Below, piece after piece: positions 12,501-20,491 of a stretch of DNA of 64,000 bases; within the stretch, counting starts at the first letter, position 1; every line of letters starts with the position of its first letter. The stretch spans positions 1,426,001 through 1,490,000 of the forward strand of contig NZ_QAOW01000001.1 of assembly GCF_003051005.1 (NCBI RefSeq), given 5' to 3'. The DNA comes from Rhodococcus sp. OK519. GTDB lineage: Bacteria > Actinomycetota > Actinomycetes > Mycobacteriales > Mycobacteriaceae. The notes below the pieces were generated by a model. The model had not been told where the DNA came from. It did not search any database and was given only the letters and a program-made list of their open reading frames with translations. The position numbers were made by a program, and so were the translations under genes.

Positions 12501-15500
12501 TGATCGAATACCGCACCGACATGTCGGGGAGCCTGCGGCTGCCCGGCATCGACGTCGAACCCGTCACCCACGACCTCGGGATCTCGAAGTTCGATCTGCA
12601 GCTGAGCGTGTCGGACATCGCAGGGGCCGAAGGCGCCCCCGCGGGAATGCGTTTCGACCTCACCTACGCCACCGATCTGTGGGATGCGACAACCGCGGAG
12701 GGCTTCGCGGAACGACTGCGCCGCATCCTCGCTGCGGCGGCGTTCGCGCCGCACCGACCGGTCGGCGACGTGGACCTGCTCACCGCTGGTGAAAGGGAGT
12801 CCCTCACCGCGCCTGCCACCGGCGGCGTCGACATCGGCGGGACCACTCTCGCGGACGTGTTCGGTGATACCGCACGTCGGTGCGGTGCCGCGCGCGCCGT
12901 CGCGGCGGGCGAGGCCACGTGGACGTACGACGATCTCGCGGCCTCGGGTAACCGCCTGGCCCGTCTGCTCGTCGCGCGCGGAGTCGGTCCGGAATCCGTC
13001 GTCGCGCTGGCGCTGCCCCGGTCGCCCGAGATGATCGCGGCGATCGTGGCCGTCACCGTTGCGGGCGGTGCCTACCTCCCCGTCGATCTCGGTTCACCGC
13101 CCGACCGGATCGCCCTCGTCCTCGGCGACGCCGAACCGGCGTGTGTCGTCACGACGACCGGCGCACGCGGCGGGCTCGGCGACGTCGCGATGCCTGTCGT
13201 GGTGCTCGACGACGCCGAGACCGCGTCGGCGTTGGACGCGATGTCCCCACGACCGCTCGGGGATGCCGATCGGGTGGCGCCCCTGCACCCGTCGAACACC
13301 GCGTACGTCATCTACACCTCCGGGTCGACGGGGCGGCCGAAGGGTGTGCAGGTGTCGCACCACAGCGCTGTCGGACTGCTCGCGAACGGCCGGCAGATCT
13401 TCGGCTTCGGAGCCTCCGATGCGTGGGCGATGTTCCACTCCTTCGCGTTCGACGTCTCGGTGTGGGAGGTGTGGGGCCCACTGTCGACCGGCGCCGTGTC
13501 GGTCCTCGTCGACGCTGTCACCGCGCGCTCGCCCGAGAGCTTCGTGGACCTCCTGCGCCGCGAGAACGTGACGATCCTGAACCAGACGCCGGCGGCCTTC
13601 TACCAGATCGTCGCGGCAGAATCCCTCGACGACCTCGCGCTGCGGTATGTCTTCGTCGGCGGTGAAGAACTCGCGCTCGAACAGGTGGAACGCTGGTACG
13701 GCCGGCGGCCCGACACGACCGACTCGGTGATCGAGATGTACGGCGTCACCGAGGCCACCGTCATCGACAGCACCGCGACCCTTCCTCGTGAGAACCTCGC
13801 GGACATTCCTGCCTCCGTCATCGGCCATCCGATGCCGGCTGTCGCACTGCACGTGCTCGACGACAGGCTGCATCCCGTCCCGGACGGTGTCGTCGGCGGT
13901 ATCTACGTCGCGGGCAACGCGGTCGCGCGCGGATATGTGCGACGTCCCGGGCTCACGGCGGCGCGCTTCGTCGCCTCGCCGTTCGCGGACGGTCGGCGTA
14001 TGTACCGGACCGGTGACCTGGGCCGCCGCTGCGCGGACGGACAGCTCGAGTTCCTGGGCCGCAGCGACTTCCAGGTGCAGGTCCGAGGATTCCGCGTCGA
14101 ACTCGGCGAGATCGAGTCGGCGCTGCTGCGGTGTGAGGGCGTCGCGCGCGCCGTGGTGGTCGCCCGGCGCGCCGAGGGTTCCGTCGGTGCGCGGGTGATC
14201 GGATACGTCGTGCCGATGATGGGCCACGACCTCGAACCGGCGCGCGTGCGGGAACGGGCGGGCGAGTTGCTGCCGGAATACATGGTGCCCGCGTCGGTGA
14301 CGGTGCTCGACGAACTGCCGCTCACCGTCAACGGCAAGGTGGACCGGAAGGCGCTGCCCGACCCCGACTTCGGCGCCGGCGCCACCGGCGGCCGCGCGCC
14401 GGAGGGCGACGTGGAAGAAGCACTGGCCACGCTGTTCGCGCAGGTCCTGGAAGTGCCGGCCGTCGCCGCGGACGACTCGTTCTTCGCCCTCGGCGGCGAC
14501 TCGATCATGGTGATCCAGCTGGTGGCTCGCGCGCGGGAGAGTGGACTGACGCTCACGCCGCAGGACGTGTTCGAGTACCCCACCGTCGGGCGCCTGGCCC
14601 GGGCGGTGCGGGCCGACGAGGCGGGCGGATCGGTTCTGGACGAACTGGACGGCGGCGGTGTCGGACGGATCGAACCCACCCCGATCGTGCGGTGGCTCGC
14701 GGAGCGAGGCGACGCATGGGACCACTTCTCGCAGTCGATGACGGTGGCCGTTCCCGCGGAGGTGAATGCCGCCGATCTCGAGGTCGCAGTGCAGGCGCTG
14801 CTGGATGCGCACGATCTGCTGCGGGCGGTGCGTGTCGGGTCCGGGCGGGCCATGCACCTCGACGTCCCCGCACCGGGGGCCGTCCCGGCGGCGCGGTGCT
14901 TGCGGCGAGTCGACTGCACCGCGGTCGCGGAGGATGCGGACATCGACGCGGCCGCGGCCTGGGAACGCATCGCGGCAGTGGGACGCCTCGATCCGGCGGC
15001 CGGGCAGATGCTCGAGGTGGTGTGGTGCGACGCCGGGACCGCGCGACCCGGCCGGTTGGCCGTGGCGATCCACCACCTCGCCGTCGACGGTGTGTCCTGG
15101 CGAATCCTGCTGTCGGACCTGATGTCCGCATGGCAGCAGATCCGTGCGGGCGAGGTCCCGCAGTTGCCGCCGGTCGGCACGTCGATGCGCACGTGGGCCC
15201 ACGCGCTGTCGGGCGCGGCCCGCGGTGGCGACCGCGCCGACGAGATCGACTGGTGGACCGCAGCTCTCGATCCCCCCGATCCGTCGCTCGGGGCCCGGCG
15301 CTTCGACCCCGACCTCGACACCACCACATGTCAGTCGACGCGGACGCTCACCGTCGGCCTCACCCGGTGTCTGCTGCAGCGGCTACCCGAGGCGTACCGT
15401 GCGACGCCCGCCGACGCCGTCCTGTACGCAACCGTGTCGGCCATCGGCGGGTGGCCGCGCTGGGACGAGGATCGGACGAGCGTGGTCGTCGGTGTCGAGG

Positions 15501-18500
15501 GCCACGGCCGCGAGGAACAGGTGGTGCCCGGCGCCGACTTGTCCCGCACCGTCGGGTGGTTCACGACCGTCTTCCCCGTCCGGTTCGATGTGACCGGAAT
15601 CGATCGCGGTGACGTCGGCGCGGTGCTGAAGACCGTGAAGGAACAGGTGCGGGCGGTCCCGGACCACGGCATCGGGTACGGCATGCTTCGCTACCTCGAC
15701 GACGAGGCCTCCCCGGCGCTGGCAGCGCTCGAGGACCCGCAGATCTCGGTGAACTACCTCGGCCGGGTCGGCGCGGGCGGCGTACCGGGCTGGACCGTCG
15801 CGGGCGGAGGGGAGGACGACTCCCCGGTCGGGAACGGTCCCGTGCCGAGCGCACTCGCCGTCGACGCCGTCGTCTCCGACGGTCCGGACGGCCCCCGGCT
15901 GAGCGCGACGATCCGATACGTGCCGACCGTGCTCGACGCCGATGCGGCGGAGGAGTTCGCGGCGCGGTGGGAGCGGGCGATGGAGGTACTGGGAGAACAC
16001 CTCGGGCCCCCCGACGTCGGCGGTCTCACCCCGTCCGATCTGGATCTCGTCGCCGCGACGCAGCGGGAGATCACCCGCTGGGAGCGCACGCATCCGGGCA
16101 CCGTCGATGTGTGGCCGCTCTCGCCGCTGCAGGAGGGGCTGTTCTTCCACGCGCTGCTCTCGGCGGGCGATGTGGACGCCTATCACGTGCAACTCGTGCT
16201 GACGCTCGACGGCGACCTCGACGAGGACCGGCTCGCGGGCGCTGCGCAGGTCCTCATGGAGAGGCATGCCACCCTGCGTACCGCCTTCGACAACCGGGAC
16301 GACGGAGCCGTGGTGCAGTTGCTGCTGCGGCACGTACCCGTCGACTGGACGGGCGTGGACGCCGCGACGGACACCGAGGCCGATCGCATCGTCGAGTCGG
16401 ACCAACGCCGCAACTTCGACATGCGCGGCACTCCGCTGATCCGATTCCTGCTGATCCGTCTCGGCGCCGGCCGGTTCCGGCTGGTGGTCGCCAACCACCA
16501 CAGCATCCTCGACGGCTGGTCGATGCCGCTGCTCATCGCCGACCTGTTCGAGCTGTACGCGGCGGGCGGAGCGGATCCAGGGCGCGCCCTCGTGCCCTAT
16601 CGGGACTATCTCGCGTGGCTGGCGGCGCGCGACGTCCCGGCCGCCGAGCGCGCGTGGGCGGGTGCGCTGTCCGGGTTGTCCGGCCCCACTCTCGTCGCCG
16701 CGCACACCGCGGGCCGGCAGTTGTCGGCGACCGCGAGCGAGTCGGTGCCGCTGGATGATTCGACCGCCGAGGCTCTCGCCCGAACCGCCGAGCGGGTAGG
16801 AGTCACGCTCAACACCGTCCTGCAGGCCGCGTGGGGAATCCTTCTCGGCCAGATGACGGCGGGAGCCGATCCGGTCTTCGGGACGACAATCTCGGGTCGG
16901 CCGCCTGCCGTCGAGGGTGTCGAGGCGATGGTGGGCCTGTTCATCAACACCGTGCCCGTGCGGGTGCGTCTGGACCCTCGGGAGACCGTGCAGCAGTTGC
17001 TGGTGCGCCTGCAATCCGAGCGGACCCGGCTGATGCCCCACGAGTACCTCGGGCTCACCGACATCCAGCAGGCCGCCGGTTTCGGCGTGCTGTTCGACAC
17101 CGCGATGGTGTTCGAGTCGTATCCGATGGACCTCAGCGCGCTGGCCCGGCTGACCGAGCGGACCGGGCTACGGGTCACCGACTTGACCGGCAACGACTCG
17201 ACCCACTACCCGTTGTCGCTGATGGCGTTCGAGGACACGGAACTGCGCCTGCGGCTGCGTTACTCGCCCGATGCGGTCGACCCCGCGGAGGTCACCGACT
17301 TGGCCCGACGGCTCGGCCGGGTGGTCTCCGACATCGCGCACCGGCCGTCGATCCCGGTCGGGCACATCGACCTCCTCGGCGACACGCGCCGCACCGAACT
17401 CGTCGACGTCGCGGACGGCACCGGGGTCGCGCCGACCACGTGGCCGACAATCCTCGAGCAAGCGGCGGCACGCGATCCCGGCGCCGTGGCGTTGCGGTGG
17501 CAGGGATCCGATGTCACCTACCGCGAACTCGACGAACAGTCGACCCGCCTGGCGCGGGAACTGATCTCGCGGGGTGTCGGCCCGGAGGACTTCGTGCCCG
17601 TGGCGGTGCCCAGATCGGCGGAGTCGGTGACCGCGACGTGGGCGGTCGCCAAGACCGGCGCCGCCCCGGTTCCGATCGACCCCAAACTGCCGGCGGGCCG
17701 CATCGAGTACATGCTCGGCGACTGCGCAGCGGCAGTCGGGCTCACCGCGACCACGGACCACGCGCTACCCGGGACCCTCGAGTGGGTTGCCCTCGATCAC
17801 CTCGACACGGATGCGCGACCGAGCACGCCGATCCGTGACGACGAACGCACCCACCCGATTCGGCCCAGTGACCCCGCCTACCTGATCTACACGTCCGGGT
17901 CGACCGGCACCCCCAAGGGCGTCGTCGTCACCCACACCGGCCTGCCGCACCTCACCGCCGCGCAGGTCCGCCACCAGCACGCGTCGCCGGCGTCTCGGAT
18001 CCTCCACGTCTGCTCGCCCAGCTTCGACGTCTCGATCCTGGAGTTGATGCTGGCGTTCGGGTCCGGGGCGACGCTGGTGGTGGCCCCGCCGGACATGTAC
18101 GCGGGCGCCGAACTGGCGGAGTACGCGCGCGCGGAACACGTGACGCACCTGCTGGTGACACCCGCGGTGTGCGGCACGATCGACCCGATGTCGGTGCCCG
18201 ACGTCCAGGTCGTCGAGGTCGGCGGCGAGTTGTTCGGGGCCGAACTCGTCGACGCGTGGGCGGGCCGGACGTGCCTGCTCAACGCCTACGGGCCGACCGA
18301 ATGCACGGTGTGCGTGACGGTCAGTGGTGCGCTCGAATCCGGCATGCCCATCACGATGGGCGCGCCGCTCCCGCGCTCGGGTGTCGGCGCGGTCGTTCTG
18401 GACTGCTGGCTGCGGCCCGTCCCGGACGGCGAGGAGGGTGAGCTGCACCTGTTCGGTCCCGGACTGGCCCGCGGTTACCGGGGGCAGGCGGCGTTGACCT

Positions 18501-19951
18501 CCGAGCGTTTCGTGGCAAACCCGTTCGGCGCGAACGGCTCCCGGATGTATCGCACCGGGGATCTCGTCCGCAGGTGCGGATCGGAGGGCTTCCAGTACGT
18601 GGGCCGCACAGATTTCCAGATCAAGATCCGCGGGCTGCGCATCGAGATCGGCGACGTCGACGCGGCGCTGATTGCTCATCCCGACGTGGAGTTCGCGGCC
18701 TCGCTCGGACATCACGCCCCGAACGGGGAGACCGTGCTGGTCTCGTACGTGCGCTTGGCGCCGGACAGTGTCGCCGACGCGGCCGGGCTGCGGAAGTTCG
18801 CGGCCACGTCGCTGCCCGCGTACATGGTGCCGTCCGCGATCACCGTGCTGGACGAGGTGCCGATGAACTCCAACGGCAAGCTCGACCGCGCCGCGCTGCC
18901 CGACCCCGTCTTCACCGCCGGCGCGTACCGGGCACCCGTCACGCCCGTCGAGACGGTGCTCGCCGACGTGTTCGCCGACGTCCTCGGCGCCGAACGGGTG
19001 GGTGTCGACGACAGCTTCTTCGAGTTGGGAGGCAATTCGCTCAGCGCGGTCCGGGTGGTGGCCGAGGTGCAGTCGAGGCTCGGGAAACCACTGCCGATGC
19101 AGTGGTTGTTCGGCGATCCCACCCCCGCGGCGATCGCCGCCCGGGTCGAGGGCGGCGACGCGCCCGATCCGGCGCGGCAACTGCTGCTCCGGATGCGCGG
19201 CGGCGACGGGGCCGCCCCGCTGATCCTGGTGCACCCGGCGATCGGATTGTCCTGGTGCTACACCGGACTCGTGCCGTACGTGCCGCCGTCCCGGCCCGTG
19301 TACGGGCTGCAGTCGCCGGGCACCGTCGACGGTGGCCACGTCGCGGCGACGATCGAGGACCTGGCGAGCGACTACGTCGACCGGATCCGAGAGGTCCAGC
19401 CGCACGGTCCGTACCACCTGCTGGGCTACTCGGTGGGCGGTGCGATCGCGCACGCGATGGCCGTGCGACTGCGTGACCTCGGCGAGGACGTCGGCGCCCT
19501 CGTCATGCTCGACACCCAGACGGCCGATTCGGTGCCGGAGGAGGCGCGGACGCCGAGTCTCGGGATGCTGTTCGCCGAGTTCGCGGGTCTCGAGTCGTCG
19601 GCCAGCGGCGACGGCGACCTCACTCCCGAGCGTGCCGTGCAGTTGCTCCGTGACGACGAGGGGCCGTACTCCGCGCTCACCGCGGACGACGTCCGGCGTC
19701 TCTACGCCGACTACGTGCACACCATCGCGTTGGGACAGGCGTATCGGCCGCGGGTGTTCGACGGCGACCTCGTCTACATCGCGGCAGCCGACGGCGGGGG
19801 AGGGGGGTCGCCGACACCGTGGAATCGCTTCGTCTCCGGCGCCGTCCACACGCACCCCGTCGAGCACACCCACAACCGGCTCACCACGCCGGAGGCGATC
19901 GCGGTGATCGGGCCGATCGTCGGCAGCTGGCTGGACGGCGAATCCCGATGA
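3581..19951 (+). CDS. Giant tetramodular non-ribosomal peptide synthetase with terminal thioesterase
   Basis: About 5456 residues assemble a tetrapeptide on four carrier domains in the cytoplasm. Order by core motifs: C1 (HHIVLDG at 159), A1 (core A3 at 635, lysine of NGK at 978), T1 (Ser1033 in LGGDS), E1 (HHLVVDG at 1213); C2 (HHILLDG at 1700), A2 (A3 at 2170, Lys2514), T2 (Ser2570 in LGGNS); C3 (HHISADG at 2753), A3 (3245, Lys3586), T3 (Ser3641, LGGDS), E3 (HHLAVDG at 3831); C4 (HHSILDG at 4306), A4 (4770, Lys5100), T4 (Ser5153, LGGNS), then a thioesterase with Ser5284 in GYSVGG. Both epimerisation domains follow carriers with LGGDS, and the C domains behind them should be of the D-accepting type, so a D-L-D-L peptide is predicted. 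The first C domain resembles the EntF starter domain, hinting at an acyl or aryl group supplied in trans. No MbtH, siderophore export or tailoring gene lies nearby. Amino-acid specificities could not be assigned. The ATG has only a distant AAAAGG upstream. Confidence 0.95.
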   Translation: MELPFRVDATPGVTDVDDRLPGAFDPAQVMPLTPAQTGQWLAQELDPSVPMSVAQFIDIRGRLDVDILSRVASEAAREFGSGRIRLVLLDSTPHQIVDPAVETGTRLIDLRGDPNPAAAAHEWMRHDVEAPLDLLRDRLAVSALLQIADEHYFWYTRSHHIVLDGVGAATLMYRAADLYNAATSGTPPPPATADDLPKVHAAEAKYVGSSRWEGDRRYWLERTSGMPERCSLSPRSAAAVASSRDVGAVLDDDVCAALADARSRYGVSTAVLVAAAIAAYTARHTGGRDIMLSLPVSSRTTAVLRRSGGTLANVVPLRFDVATTTTVGELIADAGRELSGALRHQRYRHEDLRRDRGERGRGRGFAGPLLNLMLFPTELRLGDTATSLEVLSSGPIEDLLVNVYQHGANGPVRLDFKANPRLYDDAILRRHYGRFGRLLRGLLDADPGMSVGELPVVDEQEAARALAAPHAPASHDGAPIPESVVRWAEENADRVAVVSDGHSLTYRELTSRANRLARQLLALGVGPEEPVGVILDRDADLIVALLAVLLAGGAYVPIESGTPRARRDYVLADAHVRCVLTTSEVADDLSRQGIAFVVLDDPVTRGRLATLPDGPITVAERPGPLRPANAAYTIYTSGSTGRPKGVRVSHRSAADLLANAAAAFAIDDSDVWTMFHSYAFDFSVWEIWGALTTGGALVVVDQDTVRAPEAFVELLRREHVTVLNQTPAAFFQLAEAERATESDLPDLRRVFVGGDGYDQRRMCDWLERHDAPASLVSVYGITETTVFLSQCPMTPELAASGEGNVIGRGLPGVRLYLLDRWLHPVPVGVVGELYAGGTQVARGYVGRAGLTAERIVVDPFARDGTRMYRSGDLARWDEQGRLVFVGRGDFQVQVRGFRVEPGEIEAALVDCPGVAHAVVVPVRDGDEPVRLAGYVVPEAGVVVGAAEVREHLRGRLASYMLPAAVTILERLPLTVNGKVDRKALPAPDFGAGSGHGRAPNGVAEETLAGLFCQVLGVDTVDAEDSFFALGGDSIMAIQLVSRAREAGLTLTPHDVFEQLSVAGLAAVAKVVERPGAAPEAESGGVGRVEATPIVRWLLERGGPWQRLSQSVCVALPPGVRDSDLLAAVQALLDRHDMLRARFADGVFDVPTPGAVTADDVVRRLRVPEGDVAALARARDAATNSLDPGAGRMLAVAWCDAGPGRPGRLVLVVHHLVVDGVSWRILLPDLATSWQQATVGQVPLLPTVGTSMRRWSAALVERAGGDHAAEIAYWRNVLVGADPPLGTRPLDPGLDVASTVETVLVDLPGAVTEALSTVVPESVHGTVNDAMIAGVALATARWRGTSDVLVGVEAHGREDDVLPGADLSRTVGWFTTVHPVRVDLSGIDLDAVFAAAPEAIRALATVKEQLRTAPDHGLGYGVLRYLADRPDGAGALSGLREPQISVNYLGRIATAPHGDGAAAWLPVDDLGDLGAGVDPGAPAGEALDINLITVDTASGPVLRASFAYPAGVLDRARVTELADRWQAACGALAEAGSRPGVGGLTPSDLTADGIDQSTIVRLEQEHPGLADVWPLSPLQAGLLFQTQLAGDDHDPYLVQLEFDLRGRVDADRLRRSVQALLDRHEILRVSFTAGPDGDPVQLVPDRVELPWAQADLDEPLEVERVLVNDRARQFDMSAAPLLRGLLIRTGSDRHRLVLTYHHILLDGWSVPLLVRELLALYASNESAGLPAAPSFRNYLTWLGTVDTSASTSRWAEVLAGVDEPTLLGPSARGRQLPTVPLGERLRLGAEETARLDAAARARGVTLSTIVRAAWGIVLGAWTRRDDVVFGAIVSGRPPQIDGIESMVGLFINTIPVRVRLRPGETLGALLDRCQAEQTALLDHEHVGLADIERATGAAVLFDTITVFESYPVDRGGLTADTDIAGVRVGDVTVRDATHYPFALAATVNDGLEVRIDYAPGLFERADVEAVSERLGRVLRTIAADVDITLAELQLLSDEEYRLLTPVHGRPGPPRRTLARILTDAATVDPAAPALTCGDRTITYRDLDAVSNRMARWLIADGVGPESVVALGLTRSVEFVQAVWAVAKTGAAFVPVDPTYPADRISHMLGDSGALAGLTVRAHRAMLSDEVPWRELDADDYRSGLARFADHPVTDADRTATVRIDNAAYLIYTSGSTGTPKGVVLTHRGLGNLVAQERESLTVTADSRVSQFTSPSFDASVFELLMAFGSGAHLMIAPPDVLGGPDLARQLAGDRDTHAFFTPSVLDSFEPDGLDALQSLALAGERCPPELVGRWATERHLFNAYGPTEGTIMSNIAGPLAPDEPVTIGGPTLGFVELVLDARLQPVPIGIPGELYLGGPAIARGYHRRPSLTAERFVASPFVSDTEHPTEEDEGTMPGDRLYRTGDIVRWKQTEAGLVLEYLGRSDFQVKVRGFRIELGEIDAALAEHPGVEFAATLGRTAPSGESVLVSYVRSGDDPAVDAAELTRHLAARLPAHMVPALIVSIDDVPLTPAGKLDQKALPQPHFPSRADTTVPSAPTPVEEIVAEHLRVVLGIDRIGLDDSFFDLGGNSLMATRVIRRLDAALDADLDVRALFEAPTVRGLAALAQRTAGDAHRPVLRAYPWPQVLPLSSAQLRMWSINQLDPESPAYNIVMAVRLHGDLDVEALLAAVGDVVERHASLRTTYPVVDGTPAQKIVDAAELAAPAVLSVVDDEELTHLLEFASGGFDVSREVPLRAELLRVSATEHVLVVVAHHISADGFSMTALGRDVLRAYESRREGVAPPWEPPEVTYVDFALWQRDLLGSPDDPGSLYSRQLDYWRRILDGVPDFLPLPTDRPRPARQSLRGATVGFVIDGDQRAALADLAHRGNATMFMVAHAALAVLVARMASTDDAVIGTPVSGRGEAALDDVVGMFVGTLVLRTPMDLGDGFADVLHRVRDTDLGAFAHTDLPFERLVDELAPVRSTSYAPLFQVLIEYRTDMSGSLRLPGIDVEPVTHDLGISKFDLQLSVSDIAGAEGAPAGMRFDLTYATDLWDATTAEGFAERLRRILAAAAFAPHRPVGDVDLLTAGERESLTAPATGGVDIGGTTLADVFGDTARRCGAARAVAAGEATWTYDDLAASGNRLARLLVARGVGPESVVALALPRSPEMIAAIVAVTVAGGAYLPVDLGSPPDRIALVLGDAEPACVVTTTGARGGLGDVAMPVVVLDDAETASALDAMSPRPLGDADRVAPLHPSNTAYVIYTSGSTGRPKGVQVSHHSAVGLLANGRQIFGFGASDAWAMFHSFAFDVSVWEVWGPLSTGAVSVLVDAVTARSPESFVDLLRRENVTILNQTPAAFYQIVAAESLDDLALRYVFVGGEELALEQVERWYGRRPDTTDSVIEMYGVTEATVIDSTATLPRENLADIPASVIGHPMPAVALHVLDDRLHPVPDGVVGGIYVAGNAVARGYVRRPGLTAARFVASPFADGRRMYRTGDLGRRCADGQLEFLGRSDFQVQVRGFRVELGEIESALLRCEGVARAVVVARRAEGSVGARVIGYVVPMMGHDLEPARVRERAGELLPEYMVPASVTVLDELPLTVNGKVDRKALPDPDFGAGATGGRAPEGDVEEALATLFAQVLEVPAVAADDSFFALGGDSIMVIQLVARARESGLTLTPQDVFEYPTVGRLARAVRADEAGGSVLDELDGGGVGRIEPTPIVRWLAERGDAWDHFSQSMTVAVPAEVNAADLEVAVQALLDAHDLLRAVRVGSGRAMHLDVPAPGAVPAARCLRRVDCTAVAEDADIDAAAAWERIAAVGRLDPAAGQMLEVVWCDAGTARPGRLAVAIHHLAVDGVSWRILLSDLMSAWQQIRAGEVPQLPPVGTSMRTWAHALSGAARGGDRADEIDWWTAALDPPDPSLGARRFDPDLDTTTCQSTRTLTVGLTRCLLQRLPEAYRATPADAVLYATVSAIGGWPRWDEDRTSVVVGVEGHGREEQVVPGADLSRTVGWFTTVFPVRFDVTGIDRGDVGAVLKTVKEQVRAVPDHGIGYGMLRYLDDEASPALAALEDPQISVNYLGRVGAGGVPGWTVAGGGEDDSPVGNGPVPSALAVDAVVSDGPDGPRLSATIRYVPTVLDADAAEEFAARWERAMEVLGEHLGPPDVGGLTPSDLDLVAATQREITRWERTHPGTVDVWPLSPLQEGLFFHALLSAGDVDAYHVQLVLTLDGDLDEDRLAGAAQVLMERHATLRTAFDNRDDGAVVQLLLRHVPVDWTGVDAATDTEADRIVESDQRRNFDMRGTPLIRFLLIRLGAGRFRLVVANHHSILDGWSMPLLIADLFELYAAGGADPGRALVPYRDYLAWLAARDVPAAERAWAGALSGLSGPTLVAAHTAGRQLSATASESVPLDDSTAEALARTAERVGVTLNTVLQAAWGILLGQMTAGADPVFGTTISGRPPAVEGVEAMVGLFINTVPVRVRLDPRETVQQLLVRLQSERTRLMPHEYLGLTDIQQAAGFGVLFDTAMVFESYPMDLSALARLTERTGLRVTDLTGNDSTHYPLSLMAFEDTELRLRLRYSPDAVDPAEVTDLARRLGRVVSDIAHRPSIPVGHIDLLGDTRRTELVDVADGTGVAPTTWPTILEQAAARDPGAVALRWQGSDVTYRELDEQSTRLARELISRGVGPEDFVPVAVPRSAESVTATWAVAKTGAAPVPIDPKLPAGRIEYMLGDCAAAVGLTATTDHALPGTLEWVALDHLDTDARPSTPIRDDERTHPIRPSDPAYLIYTSGSTGTPKGVVVTHTGLPHLTAAQVRHQHASPASRILHVCSPSFDVSILELMLAFGSGATLVVAPPDMYAGAELAEYARAEHVTHLLVTPAVCGTIDPMSVPDVQVVEVGGELFGAELVDAWAGRTCLLNAYGPTECTVCVTVSGALESGMPITMGAPLPRSGVGAVVLDCWLRPVPDGEEGELHLFGPGLARGYRGQAALTSERFVANPFGANGSRMYRTGDLVRRCGSEGFQYVGRTDFQIKIRGLRIEIGDVDAALIAHPDVEFAASLGHHAPNGETVLVSYVRLAPDSVADAAGLRKFAATSLPAYMVPSAITVLDEVPMNSNGKLDRAALPDPVFTAGAYRAPVTPVETVLADVFADVLGAERVGVDDSFFELGGNSLSAVRVVAEVQSRLGKPLPMQWLFGDPTPAAIAARVEGGDAPDPARQLLLRMRGGDGAAPLILVHPAIGLSWCYTGLVPYVPPSRPVYGLQSPGTVDGGHVAATIEDLASDYVDRIREVQPHGPYHLLGYSVGGAIAHAMAVRLRDLGEDVGALVMLDTQTADSVPEEARTPSLGMLFAEFAGLESSASGDGDLTPERAVQLLRDDEGPYSALTADDVRRLYADYVHTIALGQAYRPRVFDGDLVYIAAADGGGGGSPTPWNRFVSGAVHTHPVEHTHNRLTTPEAIAVIGPIVGSWLDGESR

Positions 19952-20053
19952 TCTTGCGGGGCAACCGCAACCGATGGTTTGATTGTCGGCAGCGCCGCGT
20001 GCCGATGACGGACCGCGTCAGGCATGGAGGCGTCGGATCGCAAGGGGTCTTCC

Positions 20054-20452
20054 ATGACCGTCTCGCTCGACCACACCATCGTTCTCGCGCACGACAAGCA
20101 GCGTTCGGCACAGTTCCTCACAGCTTTGCTCGACCTTCCGGACCCGATTCCGGCCGACCCGTTCCTGGCGGTTCCGCTGGGGAACGGGGTCACACTCGAT
20201 TTCGCGGACCCACCGGTGGAGGTGCAGCCGCAGCACTATGCGTTCCGGGTGAGTACGGAGCAGTTCGACGTGATCTACGGCCGGATCGTCGCGCAGGGGC
20301 TCGAACACTGGGCCGATCCGCACCAGTCGCGGCCCGGCACCTTCAATCGGAACCACGGCGGTCGCGGCGTGTACTTCCACGACCCTGCGGGCCACCACCT
20401 CGAGGTGCTGACGCGACCCGACGACGCCGCGGGTGTGGTCAGCGAGAGCTGA
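20054..20452 (+). CDS. VOC (glyoxalase/bleomycin-resistance/dioxygenase) family protein
   Basis: The 132-residue protein has the vicinal-oxygen-chelate layout: an N-terminal strand with DHTIV, a central segment ending in QHYAFRV, and a C-terminal VYFHDPAGHHLEVLT strand in which histidine and glutamate are the usual metal ligands. Members bind small molecules or isomerise or cleave them; the substrate is unknown. The ATG at 20054 follows AAGGGG by six bases. It starts about 100 bases after the synthetase on the same strand, so co-transcription is possible, and a self-protection or tailoring role is conceivable but unproven. Confidence 0.8.
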   Translation: MTVSLDHTIVLAHDKQRSAQFLTALLDLPDPIPADPFLAVPLGNGVTLDFADPPVEVQPQHYAFRVSTEQFDVIYGRIVAQGLEHWADPHQSRPGTFNRNHGGRGVYFHDPAGHHLEVLTRPDDAAGVVSES

Positions 20453-20491
20453 CGGGGCCGCGGGGGCTTCGGCCTGCGTGGTGACGCCGGG

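Noticed and set aside
3530-19873. Very long open frames on the minus strand opposite the NRPS (up to about 1280 codons)
   Set aside because: They are mirror frames of the high-GC synthetase gene, contain no recognisable domain, are rich in arginine and histidine, and overlap clear NRPS motifs.
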